This document shows positions 46,581 through 58,100 of a stretch of DNA of 64,000 bases, one piece after another; position 1 is the stretch's first letter, and each line of letters begins with the position of its first letter. The position numbers and the translations under genes were made by a program. The notes beneath the pieces are model-generated. The model was given only the letters and a program-made list of their open reading frames with translations. It searched no databases and had not been told where the DNA came from. The stretch comes from Lonicera japonica (lineage: Eukaryota > Streptophyta > Magnoliopsida > Dipsacales > Caprifoliaceae): positions 124,001 to 188,000 of the forward strand of contig JAKCWG010000448.1 of the NCBI GenBank assembly GCA_021464415.1, in the 5' to 3' direction.

Positions 46581-48893
46581 TGTAACACCACATGTTTTGA
46601 TAGGTGTATTTATTCTTAATTTAGTTAGCTAATTGTCCGATTCATTCGTACACTTAGACAAGTTCGAATGTTCCAACATGTCACTTTGGTGTTATGGATA
46701 AAAATATTTTAGACAATTGTGCAGTGTTACCATTTCGATCATATCTTTTATCTCAGAACTCTGATTTTGGCGTTCTTTATATCGTTAGAAAGAAGACTCG
46801 AAGAGCTAAAACTTCTTCCTAGTGAAAATTTTTCAGTTCGGACATTTAGTAGCCTAAAAATATCTCCTAAGCTATTGGTCAGGCACAGTGACGTAAAAAC
46901 AGGGTATTTTGGTAATTTTCTTTTTTTTTCCACTTATACTCTTCTCTTCTACACACTTCTCATTTTCTCATTCTCCAAACCCACGAAAAACAGGGCCTTC
47001 TCTCTATTTCCCTCATCTTAAAACCTTGATTCATCACAAATTAAACCACTAAATCCATTCTACTACTAGAAATCACAAGCTAGCAACATCATCAACAAGA
47101 TTTCATCATCCTCCTCTTTTGAATCATTCAATTCATCCAAGGATCCTTCAAGCTCTTCATACTCAACTACTTCAATTCTTCATCAATCCTCTATTTGAGG
47201 TGGGAACATGAGTAAACGTCTCTTCTCTACTCTAATTTACATGTTTTATACTCTAGAATGTGAATTTTGAGTTCCATCCATATGAATCTTAGATTTGCTA
47301 TTTTAGAGAAGAGATGATTTTCTAAATTTTCTATTAATGAACTTTGAAGTTGTGATGATGGCATTTGATATATGAATTTGAAGTTTGATTGTTATATGGG
47401 TTTACTAAAATGTTTAAGTAAGCAAAAATGGATTCTTGCTACTGTTTTGGTATATTTCGAGCTGGTTATTGATGAGTGATGTTAGATATCAAGTATGTAT
47501 TTTAAAATATTGTTCAATATCTAGCATATGGCTTTGGAATCACTCAAAAATGATGAAAAATGAATTTTTGGTGAATTTCGCAAGTTTGGTGGATGATAAC
47601 GATTTCTACGCGAAAATATTAAATTTTTTGTATTATATCTCATATTATTCTCCAACGTTTGGATTAATTATTTTGACTAGTGAACTAGATCACTTTTATG
47701 ATGGAATTTGAGAATCTAAGATGCTCATTAAGTTATAATTCTTGGAAGGATATATTGTAGTTGTTTTATTTGTAAAAATAAGTAATAATTGAATTGGTTA
47801 TTGTGGATTTCTCAAGTTTTTGGTATGGTGAGTCCATTTCCTAGCTCGGTTTTCTCGATTGGTGGTGTAGGTGGTCGGTTTGAGACTCCCCATTTCTGGC
47901 AAACCTTGCCCGTAAATTATTGGTATAATTGAATAAGTTTACTTTAAAATTATTTATGGAATTTACTTTAGTGTTGGTACTTAAACTTGGTTTAAAGACA
48001 CATTTAAGGTAAATTGTGTATTGTATGGATATTGTACTTGTGCTTGTATTTGTGGTTGGTTTGTTAAGTTGGGACGGAGAGCCCTCGGATGAAAAGACCG
48101 GAAATCGTGCACGGAAGCAAGGAAGAGGTGCCACCGCACGGGATGAGAAGCCCCCGGAATGGGGGACCACCACATTAGCATTTATGGAGTAACCATTCAT
48201 TATGTATGTGTTACTAGTTGATCCGAAATTTATATTCGGTTATTTATCCTTACACAATAAAATTAAATGTGTCGATTTTTAATTTATATATCCCTTAACA
48301 AAGTGCCAACATTGTTTATGATTCCTATATGAGTTTTAATGAGGCTGATTATTTCCTTTGTTGAATTCCATTATACTTTGGAGCCTTATTTATTAGACTG
48401 TTTACAATTTTTATAGTTCAAATATTAGTTTCATTTTGCACTCGTGTTCCATTGGGCTTTTTAGCTCACGTTTCCCTCCACATGTATTCATTTGATCGTG
48501 TAGTAGATGATAAGGAAAAAGGGGAAAGGATGAGGTTGCATGCGATAGAGTAGATCCTTGATACCAACTAAACCGTGTGTATTCTTCATGTAGAAGACTT
48601 TGGTTTGTTTCTTTTGGGTTTATTAATAATATGTTGTGGTTATGTAATATAATGGAAAATATTTTGTGGGGAGAACTTATGGTTTTATATATATATGGAC
48701 TTTTATATTTAATGTGTTTGATTAATGTTTTTGTGTTTTGGTCAACAGTTGTATCGTGTAAAATTTTTAGATTTATTTATAGGGAACTTCAGTTGGTCTT
48801 ATGTGCGTCCATTATCCAAAATTTATTATCCGCCCTCTAGGTGGATTACGTAGCATCCCCGCTACCCCGGGGTGTGGGATTCGGGGCGTTACA
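46581..48893 (+). mobile_element. Ty3/gypsy LTR (Tekay/Del-like)
   Basis: 2,313 bp from TGTAACACCACATG to GGGGCGTTACA. It is followed at once by AGTGGGTATCAGAGGTC, a degenerate initiator-Met primer-binding site, so this is the 5' LTR of a plus-strand element. The TGTAACACC...GGGGCGTTACA terminal style is typical of plant chromoviruses. The CT-rich 46920-47190 and the CCGGAATGGGGGACCACC region fit LTR regulatory parts. No 3' LTR is in the window. Confidence 0.8.
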
Positions 48894-49850
48894 AGTGGGT
48901 ATCAGAGGTCATAGGTTCAAATTCCCTTTGCCGTGGGATATTGGGTAGATTAAGATCGTGCGTTTTCGTTCTGCGTTTAAAGTGGGGGAAGTTGAGTTTT
49001 TAATTTTCGTAAGCACATGTGACATCGAGTTATATTATAGTCAACTGCTGGCCAACGGATGTGACTATCTTATAAAGCAATTGTCTACTGTAGCTAACTA
49101 GAGTTTGAACTCAATGACCCACACTATCTGCTGGTATTTAAGTTTTGCCTTGACCATATTTTTGAGATTACTCCTTGTATTTAGAGCTAAATTTTAAATT
49201 TCAGTAAGTATGAAGATTGTGGATTGACTTTTCTTATTTTAAGGCTTTGTGTAATCACTCGGAATATTATTTGAGGTTTATTCTAAATTTCATCATTGTG
49301 ACCTCACTAATTGGGTGGACAGAAATAAAACTAGTTGAAACCTACAGCGATTTTTCTGGCATCCTTGCCTGAATTCTTGCATTGAATTTCCTACTTTGTA
49401 CTCGATGACTTAAATTACCCACTGATGTGAATTTCATTTTCTTTAGCGACTTCCTTAAGGTTGTATGTCAATCTCGTGAATTTTAGTAAAAGCACATATT
49501 TAGAATGACGAATTTAGCTCTATTACTTTGAGATCTCATTGTATTCTCGCCACTATTAAGTAACATCAAATTGGGTAGTTTCTAAACTGACAGTGGAAGT
49601 ATGAAGGGTGTGCAGGAGTCGTTAAAGTTTTCTTGAAAATGATATTAATGTGTATTGAAGAATATTTGTTGCATATATATATATATATATATATGTGCTG
49701 TTACAAGTGAGTTTCATTGCAGATAGTAAGAAATGAAAAGGGTAGATGGAAATGAAAGGGGTATAGAAAAAAAAAATGGGGGGGAGGGGGTTATGCTTTA
49801 AACAATCACAAGTAAAATATCTCCAGAACGTTGGTACAAAAGCCCTCACT
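48894..49850 (+). mobile_element. Truncated internal region after the gypsy LTR
   Basis: Starts with the primer-binding site and continues in AT-rich DNA with no readable gag or pol. An (AT)n run lies at about 49674-49694. The rest of the gypsy element has been deleted or lies elsewhere. The right boundary is uncertain. Confidence 0.45.
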
Positions 49851-49892
49851 AGAGGTGCACATTATCTAGTCACTCAAAAAAGGCTGAAGAAT

Positions 49893-50690
49893 CTAAAGAT
49901 CATCAGCACCAAAATTTAAAATAGTACTTAAATCAGAAGAAGAATAATCAGAAAAATCATGGCGAATATCCCCTAAAGCTGTCCAGTCAGGGCATGTTGT
50001 TTCGGTAAAATCCGAAACAAAATCATCTAGCGAAGATTGCGATAATAAACCGTCTGAGGCAGCATGGTAAACGGCGTCCAAGGTAGCCTGGTCATAGGAC
50101 GGATTCAGAAATGACAGCAAATTCACTTTAGTCAGAAAAGCCCCGTTTTCTATAGGATTCACAGTAGGCAGAGGGATCTCAGGTGCAATATCTTCTGCCG
50201 ACATAAGGAGCCTTAAAAAACTTCCGGGAACAGGTTCTGGAAGATTCATGGCAGTCGGAATAACAGCAAGCATGTTATTTTCTGTCGAAAAAGGGAACCT
50301 CGAGGAACCTCCAGGAGGAGCAAAGGAGCATAACGGGTTAACGCATGAAGATCCCCTTTCTAACCGAGCCTCTAATGCTGTCACCCGTGCCTGTAACTCG
50401 TTCACTTCTATTCAAGAGAAGAAGCAAGGAGAGTAGTACAACCTCTAATGGGATTCTCTATTCTTGCCGTGGCTTCAAGGAGATATGAACTAAGAGCTTC
50501 AAGATGCCGATCTTCGGGGACATCTTGCAAAAATGATGCAACGTTCCTCACCCCAAAAACAGTGAAGATTGTGTGATAGTCCTGACGATCAATCACATTT
50601 CAAAAAATTTTGGCATATTCACAAGATAGAGGACATCTCTTGTGGCTATAAGCGCAAGCCACACATGGAGGACCTGTAAAGCGGTGAGTG
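49893..50690 (-). pseudogene. LOB-domain (LBD) transcription factor, decayed
   Basis: On the minus strand 50690-50600 reads GPPCVACAYSHKRCPLSC, the CX2CX6CX3C zinc-finger block of LBD proteins. A TGA follows after EYAKIF. The same frame resumes (50596-50408) with DYHTIFTVFGVRNVASFL, the GAS block, and ARIENPIRGCTTLLASSLE. A shift then leads to NELQARVTALEARLERG, the coiled-coil/leucine-zipper-like end, and an acidic tail to 49893 (DFSDYSSSDLSTILNFGADD). The first exon with the start codon is not visible; CTTTACAG at about 50682 may be an acceptor. LBD proteins are plant-specific nuclear regulators of organ boundaries and metabolism. With a stop, a frameshift and no start, this copy is a pseudogene. 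Confidence 0.75.
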
Positions 50691-50902
50691 TTCGATATTA
50701 TTTCAGTTTATTTTGTGAGAGAAACTGTAAAAAGAAAAAAAATGGCGTTGGAAGAAATGAATGGTGTTGGAATGGAAAGGATAGATTGGGTTTGAGGGAG
50801 ATGAAGAAGGAATAAGATGAAGGGGAGAAGAGATAAGGAGAAAGGATTAGGGCGCGGGTTTCGATTTCAGAAAAGACGGAAAATTTGTCTAAAAACAAAA
50901 GG

Positions 50903-51414
50903 GAGACTATTTACACCTCCCATTTATCTCACAAACACCTCCTATTTAATTTTGACTACATCTACTTTTAAACATTCCCTTTATATCTCACAAACACCTC
51001 CCTCAATTAACATATTTACTCTCTCCACATCAGGAGAGTAAATAGTATATGTTCTCCCCACATGAGGAGAGTTTAATTTTAAAATTTTTCAGTAGGTTTA
51101 AAAGTCAATCTCATCACTTCAGCCGAATTTATTCCATTTACTCTCTCCACATCAGGAGAGTAAATATCATATGTTCTCCCCACGTGAGGAGAGTTTTAAC
51201 TTTAAAATTTTTCAGTGGGTTTAAAAGCTAGTCTCCTCACTTCAGCCGAATTTATTCCATTTACTCTCCCCACATCAGGAGAGTAAATATCATATGTTCT
51301 CTCCACATCAGAAGAGTAATATAGGGGGGTGTTAGTGATCAAAAAATTACATTTGAAGGGTGTTTGTGAGATGGGGGGGTGTTTGTGAGAGGAATGGGAG
51401 GTGTAAATAGTCTC
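50903..51414. mobile_element. MITE-like element with 40-bp inverted repeats and internal hairpin repeats
   Basis: GAGACTATTTACACCTCCCA (50903 on) is matched in inverse by TGGGAGGTGTAAATAGTCTC (to 51414). The match extends through CTCACAAACACC. The interior holds 2.5 copies of a 121-123-bp unit starting at 51016, 51137 and 51260. Each unit carries CTCTCC-ACATCA-GGAGAG and TCTCC-CCACATGA-GGAGA stem-loops. Non-coding; target duplication not resolved. Confidence 0.8.
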
Positions 51415-52237
51415 ACCCTTATGAAAGGGTACATGGGGTTTGATTCAAGAATCTTTTGACTTTTTAAAGCTACCTGTTTACTTTTTCTTTTTATTTAATA
51501 AAATTATTTATTTAACAAAAAAATATCTTAATTTCCTTTTTATTTTATTGTATTAAATTCGTTTAAACTTTAATTCGACTCAAATTTTAAAAGTAACTTT
51601 ATGAAATATATTAAACATGAAAAAAATGAATTTTCTTAATAATTTGAGTAGATGAGACTATTCGAATTTCGGCAAAACTCAATAAAAAAACTTAAACATA
51701 TGTTTGGCTCAAAAGACTTTTAAATTTGAATTTTAAGCTCAACTACCACATATATTTTGAATCAAACTATATTACTTACTTTAGGTTTAGAATTATGAAC
51801 AATGAATTAGGTAAATTTGGTGAACTTCCGTTAATTGTCTTATTTTCAAATCTTCAATTCGACTCAAACAATTATAACATAAAAAGTTCTTTTGAAATTG
51901 AAATCAAGCCAACTAAAAATATAAACCTAAGATTGTTCTCCCTAGCTATAACATTTATAAGTCTCTCTCTAACTTTAGCCAAACTAAAATAGTCTCTCTC
52001 TAACGTTCGGCACGGTCAAGTAAGCCTAGCTCAACCAGGTAGCAAATGTAGGCGCACAGAAATAGTCTACATTGGAAAGTCCATGAATATGTAAATGGAA
52101 AGGTAGTATAGTGTAAAGTGATGCAAATTTATCTTACCAGACACGCAATAGTTAAATAATTTAAAATAAAATATTGATCCATAGAATAAGTTAAGTTAAC
52201 TTCCTTAAAACAAGTCCATAGTAAAGTGTGTGGTTTG
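51415..52237. other. AT-rich intergenic DNA
   Basis: No supported gene. The plus-strand frame at 51726-51992 has AT-driven composition and no recognisable domain. Confidence 0.4.
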
Positions 52238-52880
52238 CAGAGCTGGCACATCAGTTAAGGCAACTTAAGCACATGCTTAAGGCCTAATTGATGGAATGAG
52301 GGTTCATTTTATTAAGCTTATGTATAATATAAACATGTCCCATCTTTTTTAACAAAATATGAATAAATTTTCCAAGGGAATGTCATTGGGTGGGGCCCAT
52401 ACTTATTACTATGCAATTTATTTTAGAATGCAAAATAAAAATTTTAACTTTAGTTGAATCTATTTTTATTATTATTATTTTAATTAATTTCTACTTAGCT
52501 TAATCGTTTAAATGTATCATCTTTGTTAAATTATTTTCTAGTTGATTTTCACAAAATCAAAGTGCTAAAGATGTTTTTCTTATTTATTAAAAAACATGCT
52601 TTATTATTTCTCACTAATTTGTTATATCTTTCGGTTACAGTTCTTTCAAAATTGTAATATACATACATGAAATGCAAGAAAAATATAATTGTTGTTTTAA
52701 AAGAAGTCACAAAGAGAAAATTAGACGACATGACATAAAAGTACTCTTAAATCTAAATTTTAGACTTCATTATTTTATAAATATTTTTCAAAACCTATTC
52801 AATACACAGTTTATTAGTAAAATATTGTTAACTATAAAAATATTTCGCCTAGGGCCCCAAATATCTTAGGACTGCCTCTG
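52238..52880. mobile_element. hAT-like non-autonomous element
   Basis: Left end CAGAGCTGGCACATCAG, right end (minus strand) CAGAGGCAGTCCTAAGATAT, with GGCCCTAGGC just inside. CAGAG.C.G termini are common in plant hAT MITEs. The flanking 8-mers GTGGTTTG and TCGGTTCG agree at 5 of 8 positions, a weak target duplication. No coding capacity. Confidence 0.45.
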
Positions 52881-55800
52881 TCGGTTCGGGGTGTGACGCC
52901 GTACTATTGGCCGTAGATAAATATACATATACTTATCATACATATGTATTTTCATTGTAGTTGCCGCTAGGCTCAAGTCTTATAAGCCTGGGCCCGAAAA
53001 AGCTTGTGGGCAATTTGAGGTTAGGCCTACTCATCGTTCAACCCTAATTTACAGTTGTTTAAGAAATGTATACCGGCTAATTTTTCTCTCTTTACTGCAA
53101 CAAAGTTCTTCTTGTATATAAGGATAATAACATTATTAATAATATTTAGATTTTACTTTGACAAGAAAGGTATACTGGCTGGTTTCATTGTATCTTTTTC
53201 TTTTTCTTTTTTACTTTGACCACTATTTAAATATTTAAGGCTCCGTTTGATAATAACATATAAAATAATAAGAAAAATAATTGCTTAGTGCAATAAGTTA
53301 AAAAAATAAGTTGAGGCATGTGATGAAATACTATCCATCTCATGCTCATTTTTATAAGTATATATCGTACATCTTTCATTATTTTTTGTAGAAAATTTTT
53401 CTTCCTCAACCACTAAAGAAAATTTTTCCATGAAAAAAGTCACAAAATAAGAAGATATCTCACGTGTCTCAACTTATTTTTCAATTTCTCACAAAAATTA
53501 AACCAAGGGCGAAGCCAAGAATCTTCCAAGGGAGTGTCTAATAGTAATAGACAAAAAATTCATTTGTTTGTTTATCTAATATATACATTGATTATATTTT
53601 TTTTATTAAAACGATAGACATAAAGCAAAGGTGGAACATGAGTGGTTGAGGGAAATGAAAATTCAGCTTGTACAGTTGTACCCATTGACGCCTCTTGATG
53701 CATTGAGCAGTGCCCTGCTCTTTTTTTTTTGCTAAATAATATATATTTGAAAGAGTTATGGATTAGTAGATTTATAATATTTAAGCTGGGCTAACACTTA
53801 GCAAATAAGTGAGCTTATACTAACTTTTTTTCTTTTTTTAACAAATGCTAGTGGATTTTTCAAAAAATTTCACTAGGCCGAAGCCTGAATCCCACGCTGT
53901 CCTCTTTTAGATCCACCCATAAATCAAACGGACCATAAGCAGTTATTTTTTATCAGCAGTAGTTAAACTACTAATATGCTATAAAAAGTATGTTCTTAGT
54001 CACCAATTCGATTTTCAACGAAATAGCACATTGTAGCAAAAAAAAAATAAAAAAGGGGCGCATTGACACTATTCATATCAATTAATGTTTGTAGTTTTTT
54101 CAACCATAATGCATTACCACATGTAGAAACTTTTTATAATATAGAGAATAAAAAACTAATTCAATTATTTGAGTCACGTAAACATAGCATAACATAAGGT
54201 AGTATTGAAATTTTTATTATCTTTCTTTATGCCTAGGAAGTCTAGGCCAGCTTTCACGATCTCAAACTAACTCTTTTCGCGGAGAATGTCAACCCGTTGG
54301 CCACTAGATATTTTAGATCTATCGGGACTTGATCTAGGTAGCTTTTAGTCGAGTCGGTTTTCTGACCCCTGTTACTTTAATTTCTTTGTTATCGTATAAT
54401 AATATGCTTGGATGTTTGATTTGCGAGCGTGTTGGTTATGTGTAGAAAATAATTGCATTTTATGAAAAGCAACAAGATGAGATGAGCTAGCAATTTGACA
54501 AAATGTTTTATATTTTATTATTTCTTTTATGAGTAGATGTTATCTCAATATATACTTGTACAGTAGTTATGTTTCATGAAAAATAGTTCTTTTCTTGATG
54601 TATCATTTGAGTTCATTTTCATTTTCATGGTATAAGCTTGGTAGGCATTGTTTTAACGGATATAACAAGATTGAAATGATCAAGCCGAACCTTAATGCAA
54701 GAAAAACACTTTGAATGAGCTAAATAAATATGTACATAAATCTAAGGGTGATATCATCTGATCCAAATCTGATTTGAACAAATTTGAATATGAATAAATG
54801 TTTTGGTGATTCGTTACATAATTCGATCTAGACCTATTCCAAAAAAAACTTAGATAAGGATTTGGATTCACCCTGATCCTATCCGAAACCGATCCGTTGC
54901 TACATCTAGATTTTCACATACACTTAATTTGTGAGCAACATAAAAGAATAAAAATTAAAAGGTAGTAAATGGCACATCCATTAAGGGCCTTATATAACCC
55001 TTATAAGTGCAAGAGTTCAAGCCTTAAAATTGGAAGATTAAAAACCTAACACAACTTCAAAGCCAATGAATTGCTTTCTACCTTTATATATATATAATAG
55101 TAGATATGAGTGTAAATAATGACACAATTTTTTACTTGGTGACACTCCATCTCACTCATTTAATACATTTGTAGTGGATTAAGCGCATATGTAGTACTAA
55201 TGTGCCTATTCACTCATTTAGTGCATAAATAGCGAGACCGAGTATTACTCTACTCAATAATTCCAAAAAAAAAAAAACCAACAAAAGAGAAAAAAAAATA
55301 GAGTTTATACCGATAACTCTCTCACTCTCTCGTGTTGTATTTTTTGCTTGGATTCGCACTCTCTTTTTAACCTCACACGATAGGGATAGTTGACTAACAA
55401 ATTCAACCATTTTCTCTTCAAAGTTTTATTTTGTCGTGTTATTATTTGTTGTAATTTTTAATTTTTTTAGTCAAGCCCCATTAGGTTAAAATCTTGGCTC
55501 CCGCCATTAGTAATAGTACTTTTGACATGCCAATTAGAAACCAATTCAATTAATTATTAATCAAAATATAAGTATCATATATATATTTCCTTCTAAGGAA
55601 GATTTGCTAATATCCTAAACATGCATATTTTATATAACTAATTGTTTAACACGTAAACATATTTTTTAATCCATTATAGAAAATAACTCAATATTCATTT
55701 CACATAACTATAATTTATATACCATGATATTTCTATCTCCTATATATGAAACATATTATGTCTGTATTTACAATTTACCATGTGTCACTAGATTATTAAT

Positions 55801-56510
55801 ATATTTATCTATATATATATATATTTTTTTTTATTTGAGGGTCCACAAGGTGTCCGAGAGGGAAGGAGGCAAAGTAGGCCTTAAGCCCCCACTTAGATTT
55901 TGACTTTTTTTTTTTGAAGTATAGTAATACATGGACTTTTGTGTAAAATTTTAAAGTTTGAAGTTGGATTTATAAGGTCTTAAAACCTTAGAGATAAAAT
56001 TGTAATTAATTTTAGTAAAGGCCAACAAAATAATAAGGGCATTCTTTTGCACAAGGATTCCACAAAGAAAAACAAAAGAGAAAAAAAAAATTAGAATTTA
56101 TGCTCGTAACTCTCTGTCACTCGGCTCCACCACCGGTGTCCGGGCTACCTTTCGCTCACCTCGACTAATCCTCGCTCACGGTGCGTGGTTGCCATTGGTC
56201 AAATATTATTTTAACAATGTCAAGAATCGACCTTGAGAGCTCGAAGTCGACCTCATGTTATCCCAGTGATAACCTTATATCACTAGGCGAAAATACTTAG
56301 TTATATTTATCTAGATCAAATACTAGTTATTTCACATATATATACTTTAATATATAATACGACCAAAGTATTAAACAATAGATATACACCCTAACTAGAC
56401 ATGCCGTAGCATATCCTAAACAAATAAAATACATAATCAATAAAGTAGATTATATCTGAGACTTATATTGCAGACCAAAGTCAAATAAGATGACTTGGTG
56501 CTCGTCATGC
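52881..56510. other. Long AT-rich region without supported genes
   Basis: Short frames only. Small GC-richer patches near 52960-53045, 54240-54370 and 56110-56200 have no recognisable coding content. Probably old transposon debris. Confidence 0.4.
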
Positions 56511-56511
56511 C

Positions 56512-56919
56512 AGGGGTGTGCACGATCCGATTGACCGGACTAAACACTAGTGGATCGGACCAGATCGAATAAATCGGTCTTATGAATTCGTAGACCAGAC
56601 TAGATTAAAATGAGTGCTAAGACTAGACCAAACCAAACCGGTCCGGTTTCGGCCGGTCCATTCGATCTAGGCTTTTTTTATAATATGTGTCACGTGGTTA
56701 TTTTCATGAGTAGGAGGTTTTTTTTTTTTTTTTTTCAATAAAAATAATAATAAAAGAAATAGCCTACTTTAATCTTTGTTTTAACATATTATTAGATCAA
56801 CAATTAAATCAAAAATACAAAGCAAGCCACCTAAAAAAATGAAAAGGAAAAAAGCAACAGAAACGGTAAGAATTATAATGAACAAAATTTCTTTTGACTA
56901 TTATTACAGTTAGAATTAA

Positions 56920-56950
<31 letters not shown>

Positions 56951-57181
56951 TTATTAAAATATATTTAAATATAAATATAATATAATCTTAATTCTAACTG
57001 TAATAATAGTCAAAAGAAATCTTGTTCATTATAATACCATTATGATTCTGTCGGACCGAAGCTTTAAAAATTAAAGATCAAAGACCGGACCAGACCAAAT
57101 TCAAATGGTCCGGTCTAAATTAGTATATTTTGCACTTCGATTCATTCGGTTTGGCGGTCCAGTTTAATTTCTGAACACTCT
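56512..57181. mobile_element. MITE-like element with CCGGTCCGG-rich ends
   Basis: Left end AGGGGTGTGCACGATCCGAT, right end in inverse AAGAGTGTTCAGAAATTAAA. The subterminal parts on both sides are rich in GGTCCGGT, GACCGGAC and ATTCGGTTTGG. A near-perfect hairpin (56872-57034) lies in the middle. Non-coding. Confidence 0.55.
56872..57034. repeat. 58-bp near-perfect inverted repeat with AT spacer
   Basis: 56872-56929 (ATTATAATGAACAAAATTTC onward) and 56977-57034 are reverse complements with about three differences, separated by about 47 bp of pure A/T including a (TA)n run. Confidence 0.9.
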
Positions 57182-57589
57182 TACTCACATCAGTTTTAGT
57201 ACCTACATAATTATCTATTTAAAACAAAGTGGGCTTAACGCTCATTACTGACAATGTTGGGATGTACTTATATTGAAAATAATCCTAAAATAGTTTATCA
57301 TTTATGCATCAATAATTTATCCCGAAAATTTTTTATGTAATGCAAGTAAATCAAGTCATGCTGCCGTGTGACGTGGTCATACAATACCACCTTGACATAA
57401 TATTTATGCTAAATAATAATGAAGTTCATCTATGTTAATACATATAAGAAATCTAATACCGATAAAATAATTTAAAATAATTACATCAGTGTACCATTTT
57501 CTGCTAGATAAAAAATAACTCCGCACGAATACATAAACAACATATATATTTCACAAATACACTATTTTTCTAAATAAATCATACTTTCA

Positions 57590-57752
57590 TCAGATATATA
57601 TACACACGCATTTGTTTTTTGTATAAACAAGCTTTAATTAAAATTATTCTCTCTTCTCTCTCTCTCTCTTAATTTCTTTGGCGGGTAGGGTATTGTTTGG
57701 ATTGAAGCTTTTCTTCTTCTTCCTCTTCAAGAATTCTTCAAGAAGAGTAATA
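57590..57752 (+). promoter_or_regulatory. Core promoter and leader of the 57753 gene
   Basis: ATATATATACACAC (57594-57606) or GTATAAACA (57621) may serve as TATA box. It is followed by a CT-rich leader (TTCTCTCTTCTCTCTCTCTC around 57649-57668) and TAATAATGGCA at the start. CT-rich leaders are common in plant promoters. Confidence 0.4.
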
Positions 57753-58068
57753 ATGGCAGTAAGTCGCAATTCACTTCTTCTATTTCTACGTCTATTTACT
57801 TGAATAATGTATTTCCTACTCACAATTTCCCAACTATTTATTGATTTCTATATATATATATATTGATGCATTCCCCAAATTATCTAGGTTTCAATTTTTG
57901 GGCGAGCGAATAATTCTTTCTGGGTTTTCTTATCTTCCGTTTGTTTTGATTTGTTATTATTTACCAGGCTTTCATAATGATGAATTATTTGTACTCTTTC
58001 ATCAATGTATATATGTATGGGTTCTTGGTTGTCATTAATTAGGTTTCATTTCTTGCCCCAATTCACAC

Positions 58069-58100
<32 letters not shown>

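Noticed and set aside
46719..47021. 100-codon plus-strand ORF
   Set aside because: It lies in the gypsy LTR, in its CT-rich portion; not a gene.
48894..49850. gag/pol of the gypsy element
   Set aside because: No readable motif in any frame; only the primer-binding site supports an internal region.
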